Below, one piece after another: positions 33,714-46,344 of a DNA stretch of 64,000 nt (position 1 is its first letter; each line of letters begins with the position of its first letter). This DNA comes from Salvator merianae (Eukaryota; Chordata; Lepidosauria; Squamata; Teiidae): assembly GCA_003586115.2 (NCBI GenBank), contig QVOM02000034.1, positions 114,405,571 through 114,469,570 of the forward strand. Direction: 5' to 3'. Position numbers and translations under genes: made by a program. The notes under the pieces are model-generated. The model ran no database searches. It saw only the letters and a program-made list of their open reading frames with translations, and was not told the origin of the DNA.

Positions 33714-35364
33714 TAAGTCTCCATAAGTTATTATGTTAAGTGCCAAACTAAAAAAATGCAACATGAAAACTAGCATAATCCAGTATATTTTCTTGTAACA
33801 ATAATTACACAGATAGTTTACATTCTTTAATCCCTGACAAGGATACTTTATCTGGTGCTGCTTTTTTAACTTCTAACCCGGTATAACCACACACAGCTTT
33901 TGCTTTTACTGAAGCAGGCGCTATACTTGTGCAACTGTAGCATGGACTATAAAGATATACTTCTATATTTAAAACAATCAAATTAATATTGATATATTTC
34001 CTGCATTATATTTCTTGATCGTAGTCTAACAGCTTCAGTTACATCTAATATTTAACAAAAAAAACTATTGATAATGAAAACAATCCCTTAAAAAATGTTT
34101 CCATAAAATCTGCCAAATGGATTTGTGAAGATTGATGTCCGAGGATGAGAATACAAAGGTTTCTCTGACAAGTTAAGCTCTCCAAGTGAAAAATGGAAGC
34201 AGCTATATTATGAAGGGTAAACATTGTGATTTTCTGAGATGATTCAATTCAAATTAACAGAAAGGAATCCAGAAAGGAAGGAAAGGTGCTTTAAGCAAAG
34301 CACCTTTCCCACTTCATATTAAAAAGAAGCAATCACTTCCCTTTAATGTGCATGTGCTGTCTGCTCTCTAACCACTCATCAAATGGCAGCAAGGAAATTC
34401 CTAGTCATCATTTGACAGGCAGGGGAGGCTTTTTCCTCTCTCCCCACATGGTAGGGTCACTTGTGATTTTGAGACTCCAGAACGAGGCTCCTCACCTGAC
34501 CAATGGTGGCTGCCATTTGACAAATAGGAAGGAGGTCTTCCCCTGCCACCAGAGGCCTTCCCTCACCATGGCTTTGAATCTGAAGGCTGGAGATGGGTGT
34601 TTCAAAAAAGGGAGTAGTTAAGTCCCCTTGAGTGGTAGCAGGGCCACTGCCACATGCACACACAGGAGAGATTTCAGCACTCATCTTCCTTAGTGTTGAA
34701 TGTGCAAAGAGGGCACAGTGTCATTCATGGCAATGTGTAGATCTGGTCATAGATTTTTATTTTTATTTTAAATCCAGTTCAAGTTTAGAGACTTAAGGTT
34801 ATCTTAGATCGTATCATACTACCATGCTTTAAAGCCAAGCCCAGCATACTTTTGTGCCGAAATAAATAAAATGTTGTATCGTGGAATCAGGATTCACAGA
34901 AGGAGAAAATGAGATTCCAAAGGAAGTGATTGCTCAAGCTGCCATTTTAAACTGGATATCAGTTAATAGAGTATTTTAAGGCACTTTGAATTCTGTGATC
35001 TAACTTGGGCTTTGGCATTATATAAAAGTGTCAGATCATTCATATCATCTGTCCTGCCATTGTGATGGATGGTTTCTGCACACTGCAATACACACTGGCT
35101 GTGCATATTTGTGACAACCCCAGTTTCTTTTCTTTCATACTGTAAAGATCACAGGAAGTCTGACCAAATGCTCATTTGTACTCTTTCAGTTATCTTCCAG
35201 AAGAAGAGGAGGATGGGTTTTGTGACTGCAGATACCCACCTGAGCCTGGTAAATGAAGGCCAGTGAGTGCTTTGAGGGAGTGGTTGAATTTAGGCGGGAA
35301 TTGATGCCTACCTTGGTTGTATTAGCCTGTTTTGAATTCCTACCCAATATTTTGGTAATTAATG
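33714..35364. other. No gene seen
   Basis: AT-rich. An inverted pair AAAGGTGCTTT / AAAGCACCTTT lies at 34283-34308. Nothing coding recognised. Confidence 0.4.
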
Positions 35365-35611
35365 GGCAGATTCATAGAGGCAAGGTGTATCAATGGCTAC
35401 TAGAATGGATATCTAGGTACTGCTTCCAGGGTGGATAGACAGGCAGGATGCCTCTAAAAGCCATTTGCAGAGAGTCGTGAGCAGATGAAGCTATTGCCTT
35501 TTAATTCTGCTTGAGAATGCCCAGAAGCAATTGGTGGGCCAATGTGTGAGACAGAATGCTGGACTAGATGGGCTGTGGCCCAATCCTGCTTGTCAGTTCT
35601 TATGTTCTAGT
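35365..35611 (-). repeat. Dispersed sauropsid repeat (starts GAACATAAG)
   Basis: The minus strand reads AGAACATAAGAACTGACAAG..., then a GCCCATCTAGTCCAGCATT-like phrase, then ...CCACCCTGGAAGCAGTACC. It aligns by eye over its whole length with the first ~220 bp of 49592-50229 on the plus strand. It is probably a fragment of a CR1-type LINE or a derived repeat common in reptile genomes. Confidence 0.7.
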
Positions 35612-37367
35612 CTGAGGGGGAAACAATTTAGTAAAGAGTAGTGACTTCATTGTAAGTAATAGTATCCATTATTATCTGAATGAGCTGTGTAAATGGATGC
35701 ATTACCTCATTATCATTTAGTCTGAATTTTTAGAAAATAACTGTGTGCCACATTTTTCAATGGACTGGATACAGAGAAGGATGATAAGGTTAATTAAAAG
35801 GTTATTTTTTCCCCCCAAAATGTTGGGCTTATATTCCCATGCCTTACAACACACTGATGCTTATCCATATTGATCTATGCTGAGCACCATGATTCAATTT
35901 ATGAGGAAACTCTAACTTCACCTCCCTCACCTAACAATGGTAGAGAGTGGCCAAGCTTATGAGGCCAAGAAGGCGAGAATACTTTTCTTTTATAGTGAGC
36001 ACCAGCAATGAAGGATGGAATGTTATCCACCATCATCAAACAACACAAAACTGAGGTGTCAGGTTGGTTGGCTTTTGTTTTGTGCACCCCTCTAAACTCT
36101 GCACAAGCAGAAATAACTGTTTTCTCTCTGCACCTGTCTTAGAATGCAACCATATGCAGTTCTGATGAGATATCTCATTGGGATAATGTGTCCAGTTTCT
36201 GAAACACCTTCTAAAATCTTGTCTATAGCATAGTGGAAGAAGTTAGCACAGCAGAAGCACATCTATAAATTCAAGCTAGTTGACCTCACAACTCTCTACT
36301 TTTCATGTAGAGGAATATGTACATTTGTGCAAATTTCTTTTATTAATAATTTCAGTGTGGGCACATTTTTTCTAGTGCTATAAATTTTATGTTGTCTATT
36401 TTGATTTGTATTTGCATTTTCATGTCAATACTATGATAGAGTTTTTATTTATTTATTTCAAATATAAATATATCCATATATAGCTATATTACTATAGTGG
36501 TATTGTGATTTTTTTTTGTTAGTGCATGCCTGCTAGATCCTCTTGTTTGTTGCACTTGACCAAATGACATTATTAACAATATGTGAGCTTGTAATTCACC
36601 TTTATGATTACCTAGGCACTTTGCAACACTCCATTTAAACAAAATAATTTTTTCTCCCCACTACAATAAATGTAATCACCTCTAATGGGAACACATCCTC
36701 TATGATTGGTTGTTGGACTCAGAAAGCACATAGAGTGAAGCCGGCAGCTTCTGACAATGTTGGACATTGATTCCCATTGTCAGTGGAGAATAAGAATTAA
36801 ACTGATTGCTGTATTTAGTAGGCTGGCTCAATTGCTAGTGTTGACTTCAGTTCCATGAATAAAGAAAGCCCTTGTGTTTAAATGAAAATCCTGCAGCTTA
36901 TTTTAAATCATTTTACTATCAACTAACAGAGGAAGAGAAAGGTGCTTGCTTTATTGTAGTATGAACAGGTGCTCTTCGGCTCCTGTTATAAAACAAGATT
37001 CTAGCCAATATGTATTGGGAATACTTCTGAATAGATTTAAATGCTAAATTTGCATAATTATGTTCCTGTCGGTAAGGCAATCCAAGATACCGTGAATTCA
37101 AAATCTTTCCCTTAAACCTTTCAGAAAAGCAGACAAAAAATGGATTTACTACTGTTTTGCAAGCATGAGTCACATCTCCCTGTAGAGTGTCAGGAAGAGA
37201 AGTGCAAGGAAGCTAGGCCAACATAATACTTAGGAGATATATGAAGTTCGCTTTAGCTTCCCAAGATTTCAGACATAGCTAGGATCCAATAGTGGGTGAG
37301 CAAGTGAGAAGTCCCTCCTCCTGCTGAAAGCTAGTTTGTGAAACTCACAGACTGGCTTCTAGTAGGG
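35612..37367. other. No gene seen
   Basis: AT-rich, with no recognisable gene or repeat boundary. Confidence 0.45.
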
Positions 37368-37372
37368 GAAAG

Positions 37373-37783
37373 AGATCCTGGTTGCACTCACTTCAGCCAG
37401 CTGATACTGCTAGTACCATAGAGAAGCCATTTCTATACTTACCCAGTTGGCTCAGTCCAGCAAGTTCAGGCCAGGCTGGAATGGTTCCAACAGCAGGAAT
37501 GGCTCCACTGTCCCAGATAAAGTCTTCTGCACTCAATAGTCTGTTCTGTGACAGCCCCGGCATTGATTCTGAAGATTGTGCAATCTTCAGAGGCAGCTTC
37601 CAGGTTCCTGGATGGCTAGGAACTAGAGCTCTTAGCCTTGGAACCCCAGGAGGATCCATTAGCTGTCACAATTTGGTGCACCACCAAAATGGATCACCCT
37701 GTTAAAGTGAAACAGGGAACCATGCAGAAGGGAGACCTCTGGACATCTTCCTGGACTAGCTTAAGACTAAATGCAGAAAGGCC
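37373..37783. mobile_element. Degraded GGCC-terminus MITE, CACTCACT subgroup
   Basis: The right end AAATGCAGAAAGGCC is clear. The left end GATCCTGGTTGCACTCACT is a mutated GGCCTTTCTGCACTYACC. The flanks GAAAG (37368-37372) and CAAAG (37784-37788) match 4 of 5. The interior shares GGAACTAGAGCTCTTAGCC-type segments with relatives. Confidence 0.6.
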
Positions 37784-38062
37784 CAAAGATCTGTTAGTTC
37801 TTGTGGAGTGTGTGGCCAATTGGGATTGGTGGGAAAGCCTAAAGGGAGTAGCACCTGTGATCAGAAAAGGTTCAGTTTATGATACATGAGAGCCGGTTAA
37901 ATATACAATTCTTTTCAAACTCACATAAAAACTGAACATGCAAGGAAAAAGGGTGAATGGGCTCATGCTTTCAGCTATTATGTATGGTGAGGAACTACTA
38001 TCTTTGGCCTTATGGGCTATTCTCTCATTACTTCACATAAAAAAAAGAAAACTGTATACAAT

Positions 38063-38757
38063 TAGGGGTGTATAAATGGCTGTTTCAAAATATTTGAAAC
38101 AGCTATACACACAGAGAAAAGAGGCCAGCATTAGTTGCACTGGTATGTCTTTACTGAGCCCTCAGAATGAGAGATAAATTCTTACCTGTGATCACTTGTG
38201 CTATGGACTCCCTGACATGCTATCTAGAGTTCTGGAAGCAAGGCCATGTTCTATAGTGTTGTTTTGATTGATGATGTCATTGCAAGGCAGTGCTAGTTTG
38301 TACCCCTAAAGCAGCTCCCCAGGCCTGTGCCAGCTTCAGAAAGTGCAAATAATAATTCAGATATTTGCACCTGTGGAAGCTCTGAGAAGCTTATAAATGA
38401 GTGTCACATTGCAATGACATAATTGAGCACAGTGATGCCATGGGATGCGGTCCCACCTTCCAGAGCTCCAGAAGACATGGGGGGGGGGGGACTCCAGGAG
38501 AGGTGATTAAAACTGGGTGCTCCTTTGCCATTCTAGAGGCTCAGTAATGGTGCATCAGCTGACTTTGTATCAAGCCTTTGTTTACATGCGAGGCTGTGTC
38601 TCCATTATGCAGTGGAAGCATCTTGATCAGGCTTTCAGGGCAGATGGTCTCCATTGGGTCTAATAGAAACTGAACTCATTTAAGGTGCCTTTGCTGCATA
38701 ATGGAGAAACAGCCTGAGTGTCTCAGATGTTTCAGAATAGCTATTTGTATATCCCTA
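38063..38757. mobile_element. hAT-type MITE, GTTTCAAA subgroup, 695 bp
   Basis: Begins TAGGGGTGTATAAATGGC and ends GCTATTTGTATATCCCTA. The flanks TATACAAT (38055-38062) and TATAAAAT (38758-38765) match 7 of 8. Just inside both ends are inverted phrases (TTTCAAAATATTTGAAAC and TGTTTCAGAATAGC). It contains a smaller palindromic insertion at 38593-38713. Confidence 0.8.
38593..38713. mobile_element. Small palindromic GCTG-end MITE nested in a hAT element
   Basis: The arms GCTGTGTCTCCATTATGCAG and CTGCATAATGGAGAAACAGC are almost perfect inverted repeats, about 120 bp in total. The flanks GCGAG and CTGAG share only GAG. It lies inside the 38063-38757 element, so it is younger than that insertion or was part of its cargo. 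Confidence 0.7.
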
Positions 38758-39522
38758 TATAAAATGAATTGAAGTTAAGCATTTCTGCCTATTTATTTAC
38801 TAGATTTGTGCATTAAAAAAGCCCTAATAACAGTACAATCTTTAAGTGTTTGCATATTATTGTATTAATAAATATTATATTGATTATGTTATTGTGTATA
38901 CAACAATATCATTCCACAAGAACCAACTGGAGGCACTGAAAATACAGTTAAGGAAAAACTTCATAAAAAACCAAAAGGACAACCAAATTTCAAAATTATT
39001 AGATCAGGAAGTTCTGAATATGAAACTTTAAACTTCCATAATTCTGCTCTCAGGATGGCCTTTAATGCATTCAACAATACAAGGAATATAAATTAAGCTT
39101 GTACAGCAAGCCACCATAATGGTGCAGGACAAGTGCTCAACAGGTGCAGGGTTGTGCATCCCCACAACCACCGAGCAAGAATCCTACCATAATCTTTAAG
39201 AGCACAGAGAGAGAAACCACTCTCATAACACTTTCTGCTTCTTTCCCATCACCATTGTGCTGCTGTGCTGCCGAATGTAAAATTATCTGGTGATACCTCT
39301 TTCAGGCCACAAAGCATGGCCTTGTTTTCGCAGACACACAAAATTGTTGACTTCTGTCAGTGAAAATAGTCCCATCCAGAAGCATCAAAGCTGAAAAATG
39401 GAAGTTCTATTATCTATATTACATGCATTCCCTTCCTCCTTAGAAATTTCACACTGCCAGCCTCTATCTGTAACAATGATGCCAATTCTTTGTGCAAATA
39501 TATCTCTTGCTGCAAAGATTGC
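38758..39522. other. No gene seen
   Basis: AT-rich and non-coding by eye. Confidence 0.4.
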
Positions 39523-39531
39523 TTTGACTTT

Positions 39532-39669
39532 CGCTGTATCCAGACATTGCTTACTTATTCCACTATATTTGGGTATTCTGAAATAAAGCGTGGATATTCT
39601 GGAATGACCATGCTTTATTCCGGAATATCCAAATATAGAGGAATAAGTAAGCAATGTCTGGATGCAGCC
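39532..39669. mobile_element. Near-perfect palindromic MITE, 138 bp (copy 1)
   Basis: The left arm CGCTGTATCCAGACATTGC pairs with the right arm GCAATGTCTGGATGCAGCC, and pairing continues through TATTCCACTATATTTGG to a short loop near the centre. The flanks TTTGACTTT (39523-39531) and TTTGACATT (39670-39678) match 8 of 9, consistent with a 9-bp target-site duplication. A second copy is at 56175-56308. Transcribed, it would form a long miRNA-precursor-like hairpin. Confidence 0.85.
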
Positions 39670-39678
39670 TTTGACATT

Positions 39679-41544
39679 GCCTTGTTTTTAATGAATTTTT
39701 CATTCCTTATCCTTTGCTTTAGAATACTCATAAAAGTGTTACTTTCTGATTTCTTGCATCATGTTTGATTTACTCCTATTTCTATTAATGCTGGCTATTT
39801 CCCATAATAAAACTGTCTGCTTTTGAAGAGACATGCCTCTCCTTTCCTCCCTCTCCTTGTATTCTGTTCACCAGTGAATTGCCTATAGAACCTAACTTAA
39901 TGGTTAAAACTCACGCAGCTTTTTGGCATTGCAACACACAACTGAACAGTTATTTGTCATAATGGGAGTTCTCATTAACACCAAGGACTGGAAGGAAAGG
40001 GCTGCTTCCAATGGAGGCAGCTTTTTCCCAGATGCATGGGGGAGGCAGCCATGATCACCACTGAAAAATGACGCTGTCTTCTCTGTATTTTCAAGGGCAG
40101 AAGCATCACTTTCAGTGGTGGTTGGAAGCATATCCATTGAGAAAATGGTGCCATGGTCAGCAATTGCCCCGGTGATGGGGCAGGACAGTCATCATGAGGT
40201 ACCTACTGCCATTACAGATGGAGGCACAGCAGCACAAGGCATATCACTGGGTGCCTGGAAGGGTAAGTGGAGATGCAGCCAAAACCTGAGCCCACCAAGA
40301 AAAAGGAAGGAGCTTTTCAGTGTCATCCCTCCTGATAAAGGTGGGCTCTTGCCTTGTAGGCTAGAAGCAAGTGAGTGAAAAGCCCTCTTCAATTGCCGCC
40401 ATGTCTTCATCACTTTCCACATTCCTACTGCTTCATGGCTACTGCCATGGCTTTGCTGTTATTGAGGAGGTTGGCCAGTCACTGCTACTATAGTTGTGCC
40501 AACACTTCCCCCCACCAGCATCCTACAGCATGATGAAAGTCCTACTCACAGCAGCAACAGAGAATCATTAAGGGATTTCACCAACTTTGCCACTGCATCC
40601 AAAAATTTGAATGTCTTCTCCATTAACGCCATAATAAGCTTCCAGAGATTTTGGGGAGGTGCCCCTGCATTTGGGGCAGAGTTACCACCCTTGACATCTG
40701 CTCCCCATACCATCAGTACACATTTTGAAATAAAAGAAGTAAATACTTGAAAGGAAATCCCACATTTTCCTCTACCTATGATGTTTTCATTTTTGTGTAG
40801 AAATGTCCTTAATTTCTTCTAGTTTATGGAGTATAATATGAATTTTATAGTCACAAATTTGACTAAAGATGAGTAAATTTTCAGCATTTAACAGGACAAT
40901 TGATTAATTTACCAAGTGGTCAACACTGGAATCATTAGAAATTATCCACTGACTAATATATTAGTCCAGTATTAATATTGCATCTTCACGGATCTCAGGC
41001 TGGGTTGATATAGTGCCTCAAAATTTGGCAGCACTTATCAGCCTTAGATGATTTCAAAAAGCTAAACAGATTTGGACCTGGGTTTAGGTGGAAGGCTAAA
41101 TTGGAAAGTTGAAAAACATCCCAGAAGAAGGCTACTGAAAACCATTTCTGTATTTTTGCTAGATATCAAACTTTGCCTTATAGATTTAGTAGAATCAAAT
41201 GGAAACAAAATAGCAGGCATGCAGAAGGACAGGATGGGATATACCACTTCCTTCTCCTTGCCCTCTGGCTTAACAACTCTCTTTTACTGAGACATTTATT
41301 TCCACCTGTACTAGTTATCTGTTCAAGTGCTGCCATCCATCATGTCATCTCAACATGCTACAATCTATTTCTGCTGTATGGGCAGACTATGCTTCATTCA
41401 GAATATAATAAAAAGTAAGTTAGCAAACATAACAGAATAAAATCTGGTGAAGGATTAGAGGGGGGAAAATCAAATCTGAAACACTTAAGTTGTTTTTTTA
41501 ATTCTGATTCCTCTCCCCTGCCTCTATTCCCTGAACAAATGAAT
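39679..41544. other. No gene seen; isolated MITE right end
   Basis: Contains the lone right end of a GCTG-end element near 40279. Otherwise unassigned. Confidence 0.4.
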
Positions 41545-41549
41545 CAAAG

Positions 41550-41956
41550 GGCCTTTTAGCACTTGACACTAACAAGTGTCAGGAACGCTCACTAGTCAAG
41601 TACTTCCACATTTCATAGCAGCCCTGGCAATCAGGAGCAGACTACAGCTGCTCCTGATCACTATCTGCTGTGGAGCACAAAATGGACTGCTCCTGGTACA
41701 CTGCATTTGCACTCGCTTCTGAGTGTGAATGCACAGCTGTGTGGCACAGCTGTGGTTACAATGTCATGCAGTGTTGCTGGTTGCCATGGCAGTGGCTGGA
41801 GGTCTCCTGGACAATGTCATGGAGCAGGACACCAGCAGAACACCAGTATTTGCGCGGCGAATGCTGGTATCCTGCTGCCAGTCTTTTCTAAGGCTTCGCC
41901 ATGCAGATGGTCACCACACTGAGATCCTGTTTTATGGTGGAAAGTGTGAAAAGACC
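41550..41956. mobile_element. GGCC-terminus MITE, CACTT subgroup, 407 bp
   Basis: Begins GGCCTTTTAGCACTTGACAC and ends AAAGTGTGAAAAGACC. The perfect 5-bp duplication CAAAG lies at 41545-41549 and 41957-41961. An internal near-palindrome around AGCAGACTACAGCTGCTCC, plus GCTCACTAGTCAAG and CCATGGCAGTGGCTGGAGG blocks, tie it to the copy at 10089. Confidence 0.85.
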
Positions 41957-41961
41957 CAAAG

Positions 41962-42974
41962 GTAATGCATGGAACAGTGATGGCACAGCCAAGCAATGTA
42001 TGGTTACAGCTTGAATCCATAATCCTATTAAGTGACACATGTATTAAATCTCGACTGTAGCTGCTACATAATGCAAGAATTCACTGGTCCCTTTTGCAAC
42101 TGCAAAAGCCTCCACAGGGTTGCCTATCTCTCAGTGGGAAATCTCCATCCCTAACCTCTCTTTGTTACATTGAAATGTGCCAAGTGTTTTTGGAAGGGGG
42201 CGGAAAGGGAAGGGAAATCACAATAAGGAAGCTTAGTAGAAGTGGTTAAGAGAGCAGATTCCCTGTTGTGTGTCCATATGCATGTTTAGATTGATCCATC
42301 TGCTGGCAATGTGCAAGCAGTTTAAGTATATTTTCTTTCAAATGATTTATAAGGTCTTCTCAACTGTCCTCAGTTATTTTGCTCCATTCTCCTCCCCCCC
42401 CGCCCCAGTCCAGCACAGTTGGCAGAATAGCACACTTTTTCATTCCTTTTCCTTTTCTTTCTCCCCCCACCCTTTTCTCAAAGCAAGATTCTCTTCTCCT
42501 CGGGAGTTAAATAATATATCTCAGAAACATTTTGAGGGCAAAATTGAAGTCTTCAATATGTGTCCCTGATTTTCTGCCTGTACTGTTTATTTGTTTAGGT
42601 TGATAGGAATGGTGGGGGGGAAGAGATTTAGATCTCCCATGAGGGTGACAGTCGTTTTCATTGGCATTTGAGTGAAATATTAAAGGCAAGGTAGATTTAC
42701 AGGGACATACCATAAAGGTTGTCACAGTGATCACAGAAGCATCAGAGTGGGGAAAAGGACGGTTAAGTGTGGAAGTGGAAAGGCAGGTCTTCGGGGCCAA
42801 GGCATACACGTTACGGTTTGGCTGCAGATGGAAGATGGCAAGCCAGAAAAGTGGAACAGTATTGTATTGGCATTGCTACATTGTCTAAAAAAACACTACA
42901 AGGCCATTAGTATGTCTGCACAGCTGGAAAGGAGGTGCTGTCAGAGCGAGGTTTTACTTAGGCAACAAGGATTG

Positions 42975-43021
<47 letters not shown>

Positions 43022-43245
43022 TGTTATTTTATTTAGTCTGCTGTTACAGCATAGAATGAAAATGGTTGTTTTGTCATATTCATATGCAAAGCTCAAAAAA
43101 AAAACCCACTCTGTATATTTAAAATGAAAATACTACATGAGAATAGGCTGTTTCATTCTTGAGAAAAGGTTGTAGCAAATCTTCAGCTAGTTTTTCTCCT
43201 GTTGAATGTTTTGATAGGCATACATAAAAATGTCAAGCACTCATA
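41962..43245. other. No gene seen
   Basis: Non-coding by eye apart from the TA microsatellite at 42975-43019. C/T-rich around 42380-42480. Confidence 0.4.
42975..43019. repeat. (TA)n microsatellite
   Basis: About 22 TA units. Confidence 0.97.
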
Positions 43246-43372
43246 GGCCCTTTCCAAGCACTGGGCCTTATTCCAAGGAACATCTCGGAATAGAGGCCTG
43301 TTGCGGTCTGCACTAGCATGCGGACAGCTGTTCCCTATTCGGGTATATATCTTTCCTTACTGGAATGAGGAG
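43246..43372. mobile_element. Truncated palindromic GGCC-terminus MITE
   Basis: The left end GGCCCTTTCCAAGCACTGGGC and a centre with GCACTAGCATGCGGACAGC match the element at 9411-9589. The right end is lost or mutated. Confidence 0.6.
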
Positions 43373-43670
43373 CTAGAATAGTGAAACTTCAGATACTGCT
43401 GGACTGCAATTCTCATCCTTTGGACTTGCTCACAACTCACAAGTTCTCCACCCTCCATCTAAAAGAATGAAAGAGTTTATATGGGAGAATCTCTCTACAT
43501 ATCCTTTAGGTTAGATGTAGAAGGTGCTGATTGAGATCTTCGTTAGGGTCCTTGTCTAGTGTCCCACCCCAATGGTGACTAGTGCCCACTATGACTGGTG
43601 GAGCAGAGGGCAAGTCAACTAAAATAAAATGGTAGATAAAGTAAAAATAGATAAAGATGAATGAAACACT

Positions 43671-44467
43671 GAACCTTTCTGCACTTACCTGCATTTGGTT
43701 GGAATCAGTGAGCCCAGAATAGCCTGGTCCACTGATCCTGACCATGAGAAGGGTGGCTCGAGCAGCACTGCACCAATGGGGCTGATCCGGATCAACCCAT
43801 AGCATGTTGCAGTTATGAAGCTCATGTGTGTTTGGCAGCTCCACACACACCCATGTCTCTGAGGGATAGGAATAAAGGTTCCTAGATTCAGAGCCTCTGG
43901 GGGATGCTGTTTGATGGTGCACTATGATGCACCACTCAAAGGCACTCAAAGACACCCTCTGCACACCTCGCATGTTCTGGATAAGGGACAAAGTTGTCCG
44001 CTGGTAGACCCAATTCAATGGACCTTTCTGCATGGGTCCTTGATCCAGATTAAGAGTCCATATAGTTCAGATGTAGACCTTCAGATCAGCATGTTAATGA
44101 GGATCTAGGAAGCCCCACCCATCACTGGTTTTACTGTGTCTGATAGACCCAAATAATTGGGTCTACCATTGAGACCAGTGGTCCTGATCTGGAGCACAGG
44201 AGGTGTGCAGAAGCCATGCCTCCCATGTTCAAGATTACTGGGGGTGCCTTTCAGTGTTTTGCACACTGCCAAAAAGCACCCCCAAGAGGCTCCAAAACTA
44301 GAAATTTTGTTCCTATCCTTTGGAGGCATTGTGTATACTAATGTGGATCAGCACTGTCAGTACAGATGATGCTGATTCTGCCTATGCCTCCCCATGATCT
44401 TGATCATTGAGTCAGGCTATTCAAGATCCCCTGATCCAGATCACTGGCAGGTAAGTGCAGAAAGGGC
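43671..44467. mobile_element. Large foldback GGCC-terminus MITE, TTACCTG subgroup
   Basis: The left end AACCTTTCTGCACTTACCTG is an exact inverse of the right end CAGGTAAGTGCAGAAAGG over most of its length. The two halves carry inverted versions of the same text (CTCCACACACACCC..., GAGCCTCTGGGGGATGC against GCACCCCCAAGAGGCTCC). This produces a 175-codon minus-strand ORF that is an artefact. No clear duplication flanks it. A second right-end-like AAAAAGGCC at 44587-44592 may belong to a neighbouring fragment. Confidence 0.75.
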
Positions 44468-44819
44468 CTCCTTAATTGGATAAGCTATGTCAAATACAGA
44501 CAGAGCAGACCAGCAGTGGGTCCAGATCTATGAGGCCTAGAAATGCCCTACATGGATCTTTAATCTATATTGAGGGTCCATGGAAAAAGGCCTCCTGTTT
44601 AAAGCTGCAGTTCTATTCAAACCCCACAAGAAAACTGACCTCAATCAACATAATGGAGTATTATGCACACACTGCCAACTCTAACCAGGTGAAAAAGGCT
44701 GAGTGACTCAAGCAACCGAGGTCTTAGTTGTGAGGTGCTACCTATTTTGTTCCCATGGCCCAGCTACTTCTGTTTGTCACTCAGTTTCTATTATTATATA
44801 TCTTACTGCCTAAAATCCT

Positions 44820-45310
44820 AATGCTAAAGGGTAAACATTTTCTCTTCCATACGTGAACCACCTTTTGCAAGACAAAGGCTGCCTCCACACCTTGGTGTCA
44901 GCAGAGGCTTCAAAGCAGAAGCATTCACTCCCACCAACAGAGTGGAGTGCATGATATCTACACGTCCCATGCCTTGCTCCATGTCCGCTTTGAAAAAGGT
45001 CTCTGCTGCAGCAGAAAAGGCCAGAGATTGGCCTTTTTTGGTACAATACCAGCACAAAGCAGGCATCTAAGGATCTCTTGTCTCTGCCATGTGCCTCTTC
45101 CTGGGAGTGGCAAGCATCTTCAAAGTGGTTTATCTCACTCTGAAGGAAAGATGCTCTGGTGGGTGCTTGCAATTGCTCCAACACCGTTCTCAGATCACCG
45201 GTGGCAGATGCCACCGGCATTTGGATACCTTGCCCCTGGGCTTCTTCAGGGCGCCTATTGCTGCAGGCATGGATGCTCCCAAAGTGTTCATCAGAGCATA
45301 CCTTACAAAA
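44820..45310. other. Unrecognised, less AT-rich single-copy block
   Basis: This block is visibly richer in G+C than its flanks and open for 125 codons on the plus strand and 136 on the minus. Neither frame shows a domain I recognise, and the openness of both strands together suggests composition rather than coding. It could be an old processed pseudogene or an unlisted repeat. Confidence 0.3.
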
Positions 45311-45789
45311 TAGAGTTACTATAGATTAATGGGAAGTGATTTTGCTGCTAGAGAATGATTTTAAAGAAAGAAAAGTATCTCTGCACCAACTACCCCTGAC
45401 TGTACATCACATGACAATGTGGGAAGCTGGAGAATTGGCCACATATGTCTAGCTGGAAGGAATATTCTGTTCCTCTGGCAAATGACCAGAAGGGAGAAAC
45501 TCAAAGTTCCAGCAAAGAGAGGAGGCCAGAGTTTGACAAAGTGCCTGAAACAATATTGGTGAAATTCAAGGGACAGGGTTTAGTAACTTTCAAAATGGTT
45601 CAGAAAATTCACTTGGTCTAGAACGTGAAACCACAGTACTTTTTTTTTTTTTTTTTTTTTAATCAGCAGCTAGCTGGATGGAACACATTGGTAGCATTTC
45701 AGACTTCCCAAATGCTATGATATGACTCTGTCAGTGAAAAATTTGTTTTGGACTACACTTTCCATATTCCAGTGGCTGTTGACACTAGA
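45311..45789. other. No gene seen; poly-T
   Basis: A T-run lies at 45642-45660. Otherwise non-coding. Confidence 0.4.
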
Positions 45790-45881
45790 CCCAGAGACCT
45801 GCCATAGTTTACAGTAGCATGTGAATTGCAGGGCCCTACTATGGGATATAATCTAGAATAAGGCTTAGTGAAGAAAGGACC
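45790..45881. mobile_element. Truncated palindromic GGCC-terminus MITE
   Basis: The right half only: GGGATATAATCTAGAATAAGG then AGTGAAGAAAGGACC, matching the right arm of 9411-9589. Confidence 0.55.
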
Positions 45882-46344
45882 CTAGTTCATTGTCAAGCTC
45901 TGGTGTGGTGGAGTGGTGGTGTGGTGGATGCAGCCAAGGTCTGTCCTCCTGCTCTACTGGTCCCAGCTGTCCCTGTGTTCCTACCTACCTATCCAGCATG
46001 CCATTTCATTGCCTCCTCTGCTTTGCCTTTTTTCACTTTGCCTCCACCACTAACCATCACCTCCTTTCTGTCCTCCTTTTCTGATGGTAACCTTTCTTTT
46101 AATTTTTTTAGTGGAACCTATGTGGAAAATGGGGGAAACAGCAGCTTGATGGTGGGCAACAAGGGACAATTGTAGTTAGTTAAAATGTCATCTTAAGGGA
46201 TAAACGTTCACACTTAATTCTTCTACTGATGGCACAGCTGAAAATTCCAAACATAAATGCTTCATCCTGATTCTAATCTGGAGATATTTAATACCCATAT
46301 TATTATGCCCATTCATTAGTGGAGAAATATTTTTGATACTCACA

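Noticed and set aside
42747..43127. 126-codon ORF with an Ile-Tyr run
   Set aside because: The run is translation of a TA microsatellite.
43506..44033. 175-codon minus-strand ORF
   Set aside because: It overlies the left half of a foldback MITE whose two halves mirror each other. It starts and ends without relation to any coding feature.
44810..45220. 136-codon minus-strand ORF
   Set aside because: The opposite strand is also open over the same bases and no family is recognised. Kept only as an unexplained block.
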